Shown: positions 1-6,834 of the stretch, piece after piece
Position numbering within the stretch: the first letter of the stretch is position 1
Layout: the number at the start of each line of letters is the position of its first letter
Assembly (NCBI GenBank): GCA_965602785.1
Contig: CBFDAH010000064.1
Coordinates: 1-13,947, forward strand
Length of the DNA stretch: 13,947 nucleotides
From: JBGSLA01 sp965602785
GTDB lineage: Bacteria; Desulfobacterota; Desulfobaccia; Desulfobaccales; 0-14-0-80-60-11
Reading direction: 5' to 3'
Made by a program: the position numbers and the translations under genes
Notes under the pieces: model-generated
The model's input: the letters and a program-made list of their open reading frames with translations, nothing else
Database searches by the model: none
Told to the model about the DNA's origin: nothing

Positions 1-17
1 AGGGACCTCAGGTCCCT
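1..17. repeat. Small palindrome downstream of the PAPS-reductase-like gene
   Basis: A 7-bp perfect inverted repeat (AGGGACC, 3-base loop, GGTCCCT) lies just past the stop of the leftmost gene and is followed on the plus strand by a C-rich run. On the minus strand it could act as a weak transcript end, but there is no T-run after it. It resembles the other GC-rich intergenic palindromes in this window. Confidence 0.45.
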
Positions 18-40
18 GGCCCTCCCCCCACATCAACTAT

Positions 41-715
41 CTAAAAATACCCCATGGCCCGGAGGCGCTTCATGATTTCTTCTTTGTTCTGGTCCCGGCC
101 GGCCCGTTCGGATTTCCCGGGAACCCCCGTCTTGGTGCAGGGTTCGCAGCCCAGGCTACGGTAGCCCTTCTGGTATAGAGTGCAAAAGGGGAGGTTGCGG
201 CTCCTGATATAGGACCAGACGTCCAGCTCATTGAAGTGCAGGATGGGCTGCACCCGGTAGTGGGGGGGCGTCTCATGCCAGATGAAGTACTCGTCTTTGC
301 CCCGGTCCGGGTGTTCGTCCCAGCGCATGCCGGTGATCAGGGCCTGCCAGCCGTACTTGATGATGGCTTGGGCGATGACTTCGGCCTTGAGGCGAAAACA
401 GCATTCCGCCTTGTCTTCGGCAATCTTGATTTCCTCCAAGGCCTTGTCATTGCGCTCGATGAGGAGGTTAAGCCCCCACTCTGCCGTCACTCGGTCCCGA
501 AAGTCGTAGATCTCCTTAAATTTCACCGAGGTGTCGATGTTGAGGACCGGGATAGGCACCTCCCCGCCATACAGGTCCTTCAGGAGGTGCAGGGTGGTGG
601 TGGAGTCCTTGCCGCCCGTCCAAGCTATGGCGATTTTCCCCGGGAAGCGCTCTAAAGCTTCCTTCAAAATGGCCTGGCATTTGTTTACCTTATCTTCCAG
701 AGTCTTCAACTCCAT
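41..715 (-). CDS. PP-loop PAPS/APS reductase-like protein (CysD/CysH superfamily)
   Basis: This 224-residue protein belongs to the adenine nucleotide alpha-hydrolase (PP-loop) superfamily, which includes PAPS/APS reductases and the CysD subunit of ATP sulfurylase. The PP-loop is TGGKDS at residues 33-38, followed by the family-typical GMRWDEHPDR at 129-138 and a C-terminal YRSLGCEPCT block at 185-194. Cys105-Cys106 and Cys190-x-x-Cys193 reproduce the four-cysteine pattern that holds a [4Fe-4S] cluster in assimilatory APS reductases. However, the chain ends at IMKRLRAMGYF with no Cys-containing ECGLH-type tail, so the catalytic cysteine of true reductases is absent. The ATG is preceded by a good AAGGAG ribosome binding site. 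It is the last gene of the long minus-strand unit, 61 bases after the sulfatase-like gene. Family membership is secure; the substrate and reaction are not. A sulfonucleotide-binding or sulfur-transfer role is an inference. Confidence 0.85.
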   Translation of the reverse strand: MELKTLEDKVNKCQAILKEALERFPGKIAIAWTGGKDSTTTLHLLKDLYGGEVPIPVLNIDTSVKFKEIYDFRDRVTAEWGLNLLIERNDKALEEIKIAEDKAECCFRLKAEVIAQAIIKYGWQALITGMRWDEHPDRGKDEYFIWHETPPHYRVQPILHFNELDVWSYIRSRNLPFCTLYQKGYRSLGCEPCTKTGVPGKSERAGRDQNKEEIMKRLRAMGYF

Positions 716-739
716 GGCAAACTCCTTAGAATATCCTTG

Positions 740-778
740 AACTTTTCCACCTCATCGGCAAGAGACGTGGAAAAAGTT
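740..778 (-). other. Intercistronic hairpin after the sulfatase-like stop codon
   Basis: An inverted repeat pairs AACTTTTCCAC (740-750) with GTGGAAAAAGTT (767-778), an 11-bp stem with one bulged base and a 16-base loop. It begins inside the stop codon of the sulfatase-like gene and ends before the ribosome binding site of the PAPS-reductase-like gene. With no T-run after it, it looks more like an mRNA stability or processing hairpin than a terminator. Confidence 0.5.
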
Positions 779-2189
779 AAACATTTTTCCGAAAAGGCCC
801 TAATTTTTCTGTCAAGGCCGCCTCCAGGGCCACAGCCCGAGGGGCCAGGGCGGGAGTTTGGCTGAGATCCTGGGCCTCGGCAAAATCCCGGTTCAGGTCA
901 TAGAGTTCCCGGCGTCCGTCGGCCCACTCGATCAACTTGAAGAACTCCTCGTCAATGACGCAGCGGCAGGGCTGCATGAAAGGCTGGGGCTGGTAGTCCG
1001 GCGCCCGCTTGTGGATGGCCTCCAGGCCGATATTCTGGTAATGCTCGGCAAAGGCGTGCTCCCGGCTGGCGGACAGAAGGGACCGGGAACTCTCCGGCAG
1101 GGGCAGGGGCGCGTCCACCGCCTCCAGGAGAGTGGCAAACAGATCGTTCAATTGCACCAAACGGCGGGACTCCCCCGGGGCGGCCTGTCCCGCCGGATAC
1201 TTCACCACCAGAGGAATGTGGAGTGTTTCGTTATACAAGCCGAAGATGTGGCCCCAGAGACCGTGCTCCCCCAATGACTCCCCATGATCGGAAGTGACCA
1301 CCAGGAGAGTGCGGTCCTTCACCCCCTGGGCTTCGAGGAACTGGTAAAAATCGAACAATTTCTGATCCACAAAGTAGAGCCCCTGCTCATAGAGCAGATA
1401 AATTTTTTCCATCATTTCGGGGGGTAGGGCTTGAATGTAGAAATCCTGGTGGTCGTACTGGAATAGCTGTTGCCGTTCCCGGGCCGAAATATTGATGATG
1501 TTGTTATAAAGAATAGGCGGGTTGTACTTCCAGTGGGTCTCCATAAGGTTCAGAAACAAAAACAATGGCTGTTTCCCGCGGTATTTTTTGATCAAATTTT
1601 TCGCTATCTTGAAGCTCCGCTGTGTAGCCCCTGAAGTTTTATAATAAAGATCTACAAAATGTTTCTTGTAAAGTCTATCTAAGACATTCTGGAAAGGAAA
1701 GAGATAGCGGTTATTCTGAAAAATATATTTCAAATGATGCCACAACCGCTCTAGTTCCTGGTCGGAAGCTTTTTTAATGAACTTCGTGTTGAACTTGTCC
1801 TGATGGTAACCCTCCGAGAGAAAGAGGGTGTCCATTTCATAAAAGACGTCAAAGCCCCGCTGATGGCCCACCAGGCCGTTACAGGAAATGCCCACCGTGC
1901 GGTAGCCCATCTGGTTGAGCACCTCGGGCAGGGTGAAAAACACCTCCGGGAGCTGCGTGCCCTTATTCTCGTGGCCGAGCTCCGAGGGGTATAACCCGGA
2001 AAACAGGGAGTGGTGGGAGGGTATGGTCCAGGGAGAGGTGGCGAAACAATGGCGGTACAGAACCCCTTCCCCGGCGATGCTCTCGAGCCCCGGAGTGGTT
2101 TCCCGGTGGTGGCCATACACGGAGCAGCGCTTGGCGGCGGCCGTATCCAGGACCACCAGGATGATGTTGGGAAGCTGGTCTGTGGTCAT
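777..2189 (-). CDS. Sulfatase-family (alkaline phosphatase superfamily) hydrolase with Thr nucleophile position
   Basis: This 470-residue protein has the sulfatase fold: NIILVVLDT at residues 8-16 supplies a metal-binding Asp15, SPWTIPSHHSLFSGLYP at 52-68 is the active-site helix, and TSDHGESLGEHGLWGH at 299-314 holds the Asp301/His302 metal ligands and further His residues. Classical sulfatases carry C/S-x-P-x-R, whose Cys or Ser becomes formylglycine. Aligned on the P-S and S-G-x-Y-P landmarks, Thr55 takes that position and His59 replaces the Arg, so formylglycine cannot form there. The protein may be a phosphodiesterase, phosphotransferase or other superfamily member rather than a sulfatase. 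There is no signal peptide or membrane segment, so it is probably cytoplasmic. The ATG lacks a strong ribosome binding site. It lies 43 bases after the methyltransferase gene. The middle of the gene, about 1490-1760, is much more AT-rich than its flanks. The substrate is unknown. Confidence 0.8.
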   Translation of the reverse strand: MTTDQLPNIILVVLDTAAAKRCSVYGHHRETTPGLESIAGEGVLYRHCFATSPWTIPSHHSLFSGLYPSELGHENKGTQLPEVFFTLPEVLNQMGYRTVGISCNGLVGHQRGFDVFYEMDTLFLSEGYHQDKFNTKFIKKASDQELERLWHHLKYIFQNNRYLFPFQNVLDRLYKKHFVDLYYKTSGATQRSFKIAKNLIKKYRGKQPLFLFLNLMETHWKYNPPILYNNIINISARERQQLFQYDHQDFYIQALPPEMMEKIYLLYEQGLYFVDQKLFDFYQFLEAQGVKDRTLLVVTSDHGESLGEHGLWGHIFGLYNETLHIPLVVKYPAGQAAPGESRRLVQLNDLFATLLEAVDAPLPLPESSRSLLSASREHAFAEHYQNIGLEAIHKRAPDYQPQPFMQPCRCVIDEEFFKLIEWADGRRELYDLNRDFAEAQDLSQTPALAPRAVALEAALTEKLGPFRKNV

Positions 2190-2232
2190 CGGGGCCTAGC
2201 GCGCCGCCGCGATAAGTCCCCCTCGGGCGACC

Positions 2233-2994
2233 TCATGCCGACCTTCCTGACGCACTCGCCGGAAAAAGGTGGCCGAGTTTTTCCAGGACGGTCAGGCCGG
2301 AGCAGTGCGGGTAATGCTTGATGAGCCAGGGGTTCACAAAGTCGGTGAATTCCTCCTTTTCGTTGAACTTTTTGTTGAAATACGCCTCCAGGGCCCGGAT
2401 CACCCCCCGCTCGTTGTCCCACCCCAGATCCAGGCTGCCGTCCTTGCGGAAAATGTAGGTGTCCAGGTTGGTGTCGTGGAAAAAAACCTTGGCGTGGTCG
2501 GCTAAGAAGGGGAAATAAGCCCGGATTTCCTCGAGGGTGTGCTCGAAATAGTGGCTGGTGTCGATGAAGAGCACATCAATCACCGGGTCGATCTCTCTTG
2601 CCCGGCACCAGTGTGCAAACTCCCGGGCGAATTCCAGGTCGTCTTTATGGATGAAAACCCACCCCTCCCAGTCAAGGGCCTGGGAGCATTCGTTGATGTC
2701 CACGCTCACTAGCTTGGCGCCAGAGAGCCGGGCCACCTGGGCAAACACCCGGCTGCTCTCCCCCCGGGCCACTCCCAGCTCCACAATCAACCGGGGTTTA
2801 AGACTCAGGGATTCCCAGAAGAGAGTTTCCAGGTGTTCATTGGTGGCGGAGCGCTTCAGGCTGTGTTGCTTGATGTCGTTTACGGCCGGCAGATCCGTGA
2901 CCAGGCAGGTTTTGGGCTTTCTCAGGTCGACAAAGAAATTATAGAAACTCCGGAATCGTTTGCGGCAGGAGTGTTTCAGCTTTTCCACGTTCAT
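2233..2994 (-). CDS. Class I SAM-dependent methyltransferase-like protein (Methyltransf_24 / cephalosporin hydroxylase type)
   Basis: This 253-residue protein has a Rossmann-type methyltransferase core. The glycine-rich SAM loop VELGVARGES is at residues 71-80, with an acidic strand end (SVDI, Asp99) suited to binding the ribose. The block VLFIDTSHYFEHTLEEIRAYFPFL (in two parts, 141-150 and 151-164) and FFHDTN at 171-176 are typical of the small-molecule methyltransferase/cephalosporin-hydroxylase-like group, in which Asp and His residues can bind a metal. About 50 basic N-terminal residues precede the core. The ATG has GGAAACGA upstream as a plausible ribosome binding site. It is in the same orientation as ymdB (79 bases before it) and the sulfatase-like gene (43 bases after it), so the three are probably co-transcribed. 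The fold is well supported. The substrate cannot be told from the sequence; modification of a sugar or cell-surface molecule is only a guess. Confidence 0.75.
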   Translation of the reverse strand: MNVEKLKHSCRKRFRSFYNFFVDLRKPKTCLVTDLPAVNDIKQHSLKRSATNEHLETLFWESLSLKPRLIVELGVARGESSRVFAQVARLSGAKLVSVDINECSQALDWEGWVFIHKDDLEFAREFAHWCRAREIDPVIDVLFIDTSHYFEHTLEEIRAYFPFLADHAKVFFHDTNLDTYIFRKDGSLDLGWDNERGVIRALEAYFNKKFNEKEEFTDFVNPWLIKHYPHCSGLTVLEKLGHLFPASASGRSA

Positions 2995-3072
2995 GTTAGT
3001 CGTTTCCGGCCTGGTAAAATCGGAAGGCTGGGGGCCGGTTGGCTGAACCGGTATTCCCCCGTTGCCGCGATT

Positions 3073-3855
3073 TCAGCCCTTGAGCCCCGTCCGGACCCTG
3101 GCGATCTCCTGGCAATGCCCCTGGGCGTCGAGCTTGAGCACCACCCCCTGGAGTTGTATGTTCTGGGAAGCCACCTTGAAGGACTGGGGCCGCTGAGTGA
3201 GAAAGCGCTCTAAAATGACCTCGGTTTTCATGCCGATGACGGAGTTGACCGGGCCGGTCATGCCCGCATCGGTGATGTAGCCGGTGCCTTCGGGCAGCAC
3301 CCGCTCATCGGCGGTCTGCACATGGGTGTGGGTGCCCACCACCGCGCTCACCCGGCCGTCCAGGTGCCATCCCATGGCCAGTTTTTCGCTGGTGGCCTCG
3401 GCGTGCATGTCCACCAGGATGACCTTCACCTCCGGGGGAAGCCCGGCGAGGATCTGGTCCACGGTGCGAAAGGGACACTCCAGCGGGTTCATGAAGACCC
3501 GGCCCTCCAGGTTGATGACCGCGGCCTTCTCCCCCGCCGCGGATTCGAGGACGGCAAAGCCCCGCCCCGGAGTGTCCGGCGGATAGTTGGCGGGCCGGAT
3601 CAGGAGGTCGGTTTGCTCCAGATAGGGAATGATATCCTTGTGCTTCCAGATGTGGTTCCCGCTGGTCAACAGATCGATCCCCAGGTTGAGGAGCTGGTCC
3701 GCCACCGGCGGGGTGATGCCGATGCCCCCGGAAGCATTCTCGGCGTTGGCCACCACCAGGTCGATGAGGTGACGGTCAACCAGCCGGTCCAAGAGGCCCT
3801 CTACGGCCCGCCGCCCCGGAGAACCCACAATGTCGCCGATGAACAGGACTTTCAT
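3073..3855 (-). CDS. ymdB: YmdB-type metallophosphoesterase (TIGR00282 family)
   Basis: This 260-residue protein matches the YmdB family of dinuclear-metal phosphodiesterases, known in Bacillus to hydrolyse cyclic nucleotides and affect developmental gene expression. Metal-binding blocks are visible in order: FIGDIVGSPGR (Asp8), NAENASGGIGI (Glu39, 37-47), SGNHIWKHKD (Asn67/His68, 65-74), DMHAEATSEK (His151, 149-158) and GTHTHVQTADE (His176 and His178, 174-184), with the family-typical TDAGMTGP at 195-202. The length is normal for the family. Its ATG overlaps the TGA of rny by one base (TGATG), so the two are translationally coupled. The rny-ymdB pairing is widespread in bacteria, which suggests a link to RNA turnover. 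The assignment is firm; the physiological substrate in this organism is not known. Confidence 0.93.
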   Translation of the reverse strand: MKVLFIGDIVGSPGRRAVEGLLDRLVDRHLIDLVVANAENASGGIGITPPVADQLLNLGIDLLTSGNHIWKHKDIIPYLEQTDLLIRPANYPPDTPGRGFAVLESAAGEKAAVINLEGRVFMNPLECPFRTVDQILAGLPPEVKVILVDMHAEATSEKLAMGWHLDGRVSAVVGTHTHVQTADERVLPEGTGYITDAGMTGPVNSVIGMKTEVILERFLTQRPQSFKVASQNIQLQGVVLKLDAQGHCQEIARVRTGLKG

Positions 3856-5417
3856 CAGCGAGCGAACTCCACCGCCCGGGTTTCGCGAATCACCATGACC
3901 TTGATCTGACCCGGGTAGGTGAGCTCTTGTTCGATCTTCTTGGCCACATCTCGGGAGAGGAGGGTGGCTTCCTCGTCGCTCACCTTGTCACTCTCCACGA
4001 TAAGGCGAATCTCTCGACCCGCCTGAATAGCGTAGGACTTGCTTATGCCATTGAAAGAGCGGGCAATTTTCTCCAGGTCCTCCAGGCGCTTGATGTAAGT
4101 CTCCAGCATCTCCCGCCGGGCTCCGGGCCGGGCGCCGGAGAGGGTATCAGCGGCCTGCACCAGAATGGCCAGGGTGCTCTCCATGGGCACGTCCTCGTGG
4201 TGCGCGGCGATGGCATGCACCACCTTGCTGGACTCACCAAAGCGCTTGGCCAGGTCGGCGCCCATGAGGGCGTGCACCCCTTCGACCTCGTGATCCATAG
4301 CCTTGCCGATGTCATGGAGGAGCCCCGCCCGCCGGGCCCGCTTTTCGTTGAGGCCCAGTTCTGACGCCATAATGCCGCACAGGTAGCAGACCTCCAGGGA
4401 GTGCAGCAAGACGTTTTGGGCATAGCTGGTGCGGTACTTGAGCTTGCCCAGCAGCTTGACGAGGTCGGGATGAAGGCCGTGGACCCCGGAATCGAAGGCT
4501 GCCTCCTCCCCCGCTTCCCGAATCTTCTCATCCATCTCCTGGATGGACTTGGCCACGATCTCTTCAATGCGGCCCGGGTGGATGCGCCCGTCGGAGATGA
4601 GGCGCTCCAGACTCATACGGGCCACCTCTCGGCGGATGGGATTGAAGGCGGAGAGGATAACTGCTTCGGGGGTGTCGTCGATGATGATATCCACCCCGGT
4701 GGCGGCCTCCAGGGCCCGGATGTTCCGTCCCTCCCGGCCGATGATGCGGCCTTTCATCTCTTCGTTGGGGAGGGATACGACGCTCACCGCTTGCTCTGCG
4801 ACGTGGTCGCTGGCATAGCGTTTGATGGCCAGGGCGGTGATTTCCCGGGCTTTGCGGGCCGCGGTCTCCCGGGCCTCGGTGTCAATGCGCTTTACCAGGT
4901 GGGCCGCCTCAGTGCGCACTTCCCGCTCCAAGGTCCTGAGAAGCAGGTCTTTGGCCTCCTGCGACGTCATGCCGGCCAGCTTCTCCAGACGGACATTTTG
5001 TTCAACCACAAGCTGCTGGTAGCTCTCCTCTTTCTCCTCCAGGCTCTTTTCCTGGTGAGCCACCTGCTTCAGCCTCCTGTTTAAATCCGTTTCCCGTTCA
5101 TCTAGAAGTTCCGCTTTCTTGTCCAGGTTCTCTTCTTTCTGGAGAAAGCGGCGTTCCAGGAGGGTGAATTCCTGCCGACGCTCTTGGGTCTCCCGCTCGA
5201 AGTCCTGCTTGAGCTGGTAAAGCTGGTCCTTGGTTAGGAGCTTGGCTTCCTTCTTGATGTTTTCCGCTTCTTTGCGGGCTTCATCCAGGATCTTCTTTCC
5301 CAAAACCTCCAGGGACTCGATATGAGAGTCCATGAGATATTTGCGATAGAAGAACCCCGCCAGAAATCCTAGCCCTGTAGTCAGAGCAATGATGAGAATG
5401 GCATAAACTATATACAT
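3855..5417 (-). CDS. rny: Ribonuclease Y
   Basis: RNase Y is a membrane-anchored endoribonuclease that starts decay of many mRNAs. This 520-residue protein has the full architecture. A single N-terminal transmembrane helix lies at about residues 3-23. A long charged coiled coil covers about 30-180. A KH RNA-binding domain includes GRIIGREGRNIRALEAATG. A C-terminal HD phosphohydrolase domain carries LLHSLEV, LLHDIGKAMDHE, HAIAAHHEDVP and VQAADTLSGARPGARRE. Length matches the family (about 510-525). The ATG follows AAGGGGA at a suitable distance. It sits downstream of zapA, separated by a 445-base gap holding the candidate 6S RNA, and its stop overlaps the ymdB start. Co-localisation with cell-division genes is common in Desulfobacterota. 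Assignment is very secure. Confidence 0.97.
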   Translation of the reverse strand: MYIVYAILIIALTTGLGFLAGFFYRKYLMDSHIESLEVLGKKILDEARKEAENIKKEAKLLTKDQLYQLKQDFERETQERRQEFTLLERRFLQKEENLDKKAELLDERETDLNRRLKQVAHQEKSLEEKEESYQQLVVEQNVRLEKLAGMTSQEAKDLLLRTLEREVRTEAAHLVKRIDTEARETAARKAREITALAIKRYASDHVAEQAVSVVSLPNEEMKGRIIGREGRNIRALEAATGVDIIIDDTPEAVILSAFNPIRREVARMSLERLISDGRIHPGRIEEIVAKSIQEMDEKIREAGEEAAFDSGVHGLHPDLVKLLGKLKYRTSYAQNVLLHSLEVCYLCGIMASELGLNEKRARRAGLLHDIGKAMDHEVEGVHALMGADLAKRFGESSKVVHAIAAHHEDVPMESTLAILVQAADTLSGARPGARREMLETYIKRLEDLEKIARSFNGISKSYAIQAGREIRLIVESDKVSDEEATLLSRDVAKKIEQELTYPGQIKVMVIRETRAVEFAR

Positions 5418-5604
5418 TGGGGGGTCCCCTTGTGATATATGAAATCCCCACCGCGGCCCGAAAAGAACCTCGAGGCCCGGTTCGGACAGTGGGCGTAATA
5501 GTTGGGCAAAAGGCGAGGGTGGAACTAATACTGCCAGGGAGGAGCAAAGGGCGTGGAGTGAAACGCTTATGGGCTGGTAAACCGCCAGCCGTTAAAAATC
5601 TTTG
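5418..5604 (-). other. 5' leader of rny, no gene seen
   Basis: This stretch separates the candidate 6S RNA from the rny start codon. It has a 6-bp hairpin (5572-5577 with 5585-5590) and a GC-rich segment before the ribosome binding site. I see no convincing promoter, riboswitch consensus or open reading frame with protein-like features. Continuation of the operon transcript through it is the simplest reading. Confidence 0.4.
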
Positions 5605-5803
5605 GGTAACAACACCTTAGCCGGAATTCTCATGGGTTCTCCGGGTTGCTTCGCTACAACCTCCTTTCCTGTCGTGATTACCCCTGTGATCCTGCCAGCC
5701 CCCCGTATCTGCTGGTCTGGCTCACCGGGATTTGGTATGAATGACCGGGCCTAGCCCGGATTGACGCCCACTCCTCGTGCCGTATTCGCCTGGTGCCGGT
5801 TCA
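5605..5803 (-). ncRNA. ssrS: Candidate 6S RNA between zapA and rny
   Basis: 6S RNA mimics an open promoter and binds sigma70 RNA polymerase; its gene is classically next to zapA. Here the zapA-rny gap is too long for a plain leader and is structured. The minus strand carries TTCATACCA (5733-5741), which I recall as shared with E. coli 6S RNA, followed downstream by GGTGAGC (5720-5726), also found in that RNA in the same order. Small hairpins lie at 5745-5759 (CCGGGC stem), 5695-5715 (CCAGC/GCTGG) and 5644-5661 (GGTTG/CAACC). A weak closing stem can form between AACCGGCACC near 5792-5802 and GGTGTTGTT at 5608-5616, using G-U pairs and one bulge. The ends are set from that stem and are approximate. 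Synteny and short motif matches support the call; I could not run a covariance search. Confidence 0.55.
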
Positions 5804-5862
5804 TTTTTAAAAAAGCCGTAACGCTTTAGGATAAGTTTTTCTTCTCCCCTGAACCCAAGCCT

Positions 5863-6192
5863 TCAGGGCCCCGGGGGCCTCGCCGTGTCGTGCACCTCCA
5901 GCTTCTGCAGCAATTGCCGGGAACGCTCTTCGATCTCGGTCTTAAGCTGCTCATAATTTTCTTGGAGTTGCTGAAAATCCTCCTTGTTTTCCAGATATTC
6001 ACAAGCCAGATTCAGGGCGGCTAAAATGGCTAGATCGGCCAGTGAATTGGTGGGAAAAGCCCGCTGCAACTCCCTGAGCTGCTCGTCCACCATCTCAGCC
6101 ACCGACTGGAGTTTTTCCGGGAGCATAGCGCTCGTCAGAGCCAAGGAACGCCCCAGTATCTCCACCGTCACTTTCTTGGGCTCCTGTTCCAA
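5863..6192 (-). CDS. zapA: Cell division protein ZapA
   Basis: ZapA binds FtsZ and promotes bundling of Z-ring filaments. The 109-residue product has the N-terminal beta-stranded VTVEILGRSLAL segment (8-19), the typical helix AEMVDEQLRELQRAFPTNSL (32-51), the conserved ADLAILAALNLACEYL region (52-67) and a C-terminal coiled coil (about 68-100). Length agrees with the family. The start is uncertain. The listed TTG lies 3 bases after the zapB stop and has only a weak ribosome binding site. A GTG at 6171 (residue 8) has AGGAG nine bases upstream and would give a 102-residue protein beginning at the conserved strand; I consider it at least as likely. It is co-transcribed with zapB upstream and leads into the 6S-like RNA and rny. 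Confidence 0.88.
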   Translation of the reverse strand: MEQEPKKVTVEILGRSLALTSAMLPEKLQSVAEMVDEQLRELQRAFPTNSLADLAILAALNLACEYLENKEDFQQLQENYEQLKTEIEERSRQLLQKLEVHDTARPPGP

Positions 6193-6195
6193 AGC

Positions 6196-6447
6196 TTAGG
6201 TCGCTTCTCCCAGATCTAAAATTTTTAGCCGATTCAATATCTTATCGATACGCTGGCGCACCATTTCCTTTTCCCGGGTGGTCCGTTCCAAGGAGTCTTC
6301 GGCCTCCTTGAGGGCCTTTTCCTTGGTTGCCAGGGTCTGTTCCGTGGCGGTCAGATTCTCTTTCAACTCGGCGTTGTCTTTCTTCAGGCTCTCAAATTGA
6401 TCGAGGACGACTTCCAATTTCTGCTCCAATACAGTGAACAGCTCCAT
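6196..6447 (-). CDS. zapB: ZapB-like coiled-coil cell division protein
   Basis: The product is an 83-residue, almost entirely helical, charged heptad-rich protein (LEQKLEVVLDQFESLKKDN onward, residues 6-75), as expected for the FtsZ-ring accessory coiled coil ZapB or its Desulfobacterota equivalent, found immediately before zapA. The reading frame stays open further upstream to 6510. I place the start at the ATG at 6445-6447 because the upstream part overlaps the predicted promoter (6478-6506), and because this ATG has a GGGGGGAT ribosome binding site and begins the coiled coil. The stop is 3 bases before the TTG candidate start of zapA. Naming rests on the coiled coil plus context, since ZapB sequences are weakly conserved. 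Confidence 0.75.
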   Translation of the reverse strand: MELFTVLEQKLEVVLDQFESLKKDNAELKENLTATEQTLATKEKALKEAEDSLERTTREKEMVRQRIDKILNRLKILDLGEAT

Positions 6448-6477
6448 TACTAACGTATCCCCCCAGGATTTTATCTG

Positions 6478-6506
6478 ATTGTGCTCTTGGGAGGGGAAAA
6501 AGTCAA
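6478..6506 (-). promoter_or_regulatory. Sigma70-like promoter of the zapB-zapA-rny operon
   Basis: On the minus strand, TTGACT (6501-6506) and CACAAT (6478-6483) are separated by 17 bases, matching 5/6 and 4/6 of the sigma70 consensus. Transcription would start near 6471, leaving a short leader with a G-rich ribosome binding site before the ATG at 6447. The -35 box sits in the loop and one arm of a small palindrome (GGGGAAAAAGT...ACTTTTCCCT, about 6493-6518). Confidence 0.55.
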
Positions 6507-6750
6507 GCACTTTTCCCTGAGAAGAACCTCAGGACTTACCTGATTTAGCAGGTCCGAGGCCACCCCCGGAGGGCAACGTCAGGGAACTATATCCTCGCCT
6601 TTCTCCCCATGCATTCCCTACACAAGACCTTTTACATGAAATGCGGCCATTTTGCCAGTCCAGCCCGGGCTGGCAGCCAGCTCTCTTCCTTTGAGACTAT
6701 TACAAAAGTATCTTGAGGGGCGGGCCGGGGGACTATGGCCCCCCGCCCTT

Positions 6751-6770
6751 GGGCACGGCAAGCCGTGCCC
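6751..6770. repeat. Perfect 9-bp-stem hairpin, REP-like
   Basis: GGGCACGGC and GCCGTGCCC are separated by AA, and the repeat is followed by CTAC. It has the GC-rich, near-perfect palindromic form of the dispersed intergenic hairpins seen elsewhere in this window. Confidence 0.7.
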
Positions 6771-6807
6771 CTACGACTCCCCTCCCAACCCCATTTACCA
6801 TAAGCCG

Positions 6808-6834
6808 GTAGCACGGGCATCTTGCCCGTGCTAC
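6808..6834. repeat. REP-like palindrome, copy A
   Basis: GTAGCACGGGC and GCCCGTGCTAC form a perfect 11-bp stem with loop ATCTT. A 28-base stretch including most of it (6804-6831) is exactly repeated in inverted orientation at 11856-11883, about 5 kb away. This marks it as a dispersed element rather than a local terminator. Confidence 0.85.

Noticed and set aside
5418..5862. Riboswitch (cobalamin or cyclic-di-GMP type) or RNase P RNA in the rny leader
   Set aside because: The conserved cores of these classes were not found on the minus strand. The zapA context and motif order fit 6S RNA better.
6751..6834. Hairpins as Rho-independent terminators of recD2
   Set aside because: Neither hairpin is followed by a T-run on the minus strand, and one has an exact copy elsewhere, so a dispersed repeat is the better reading.
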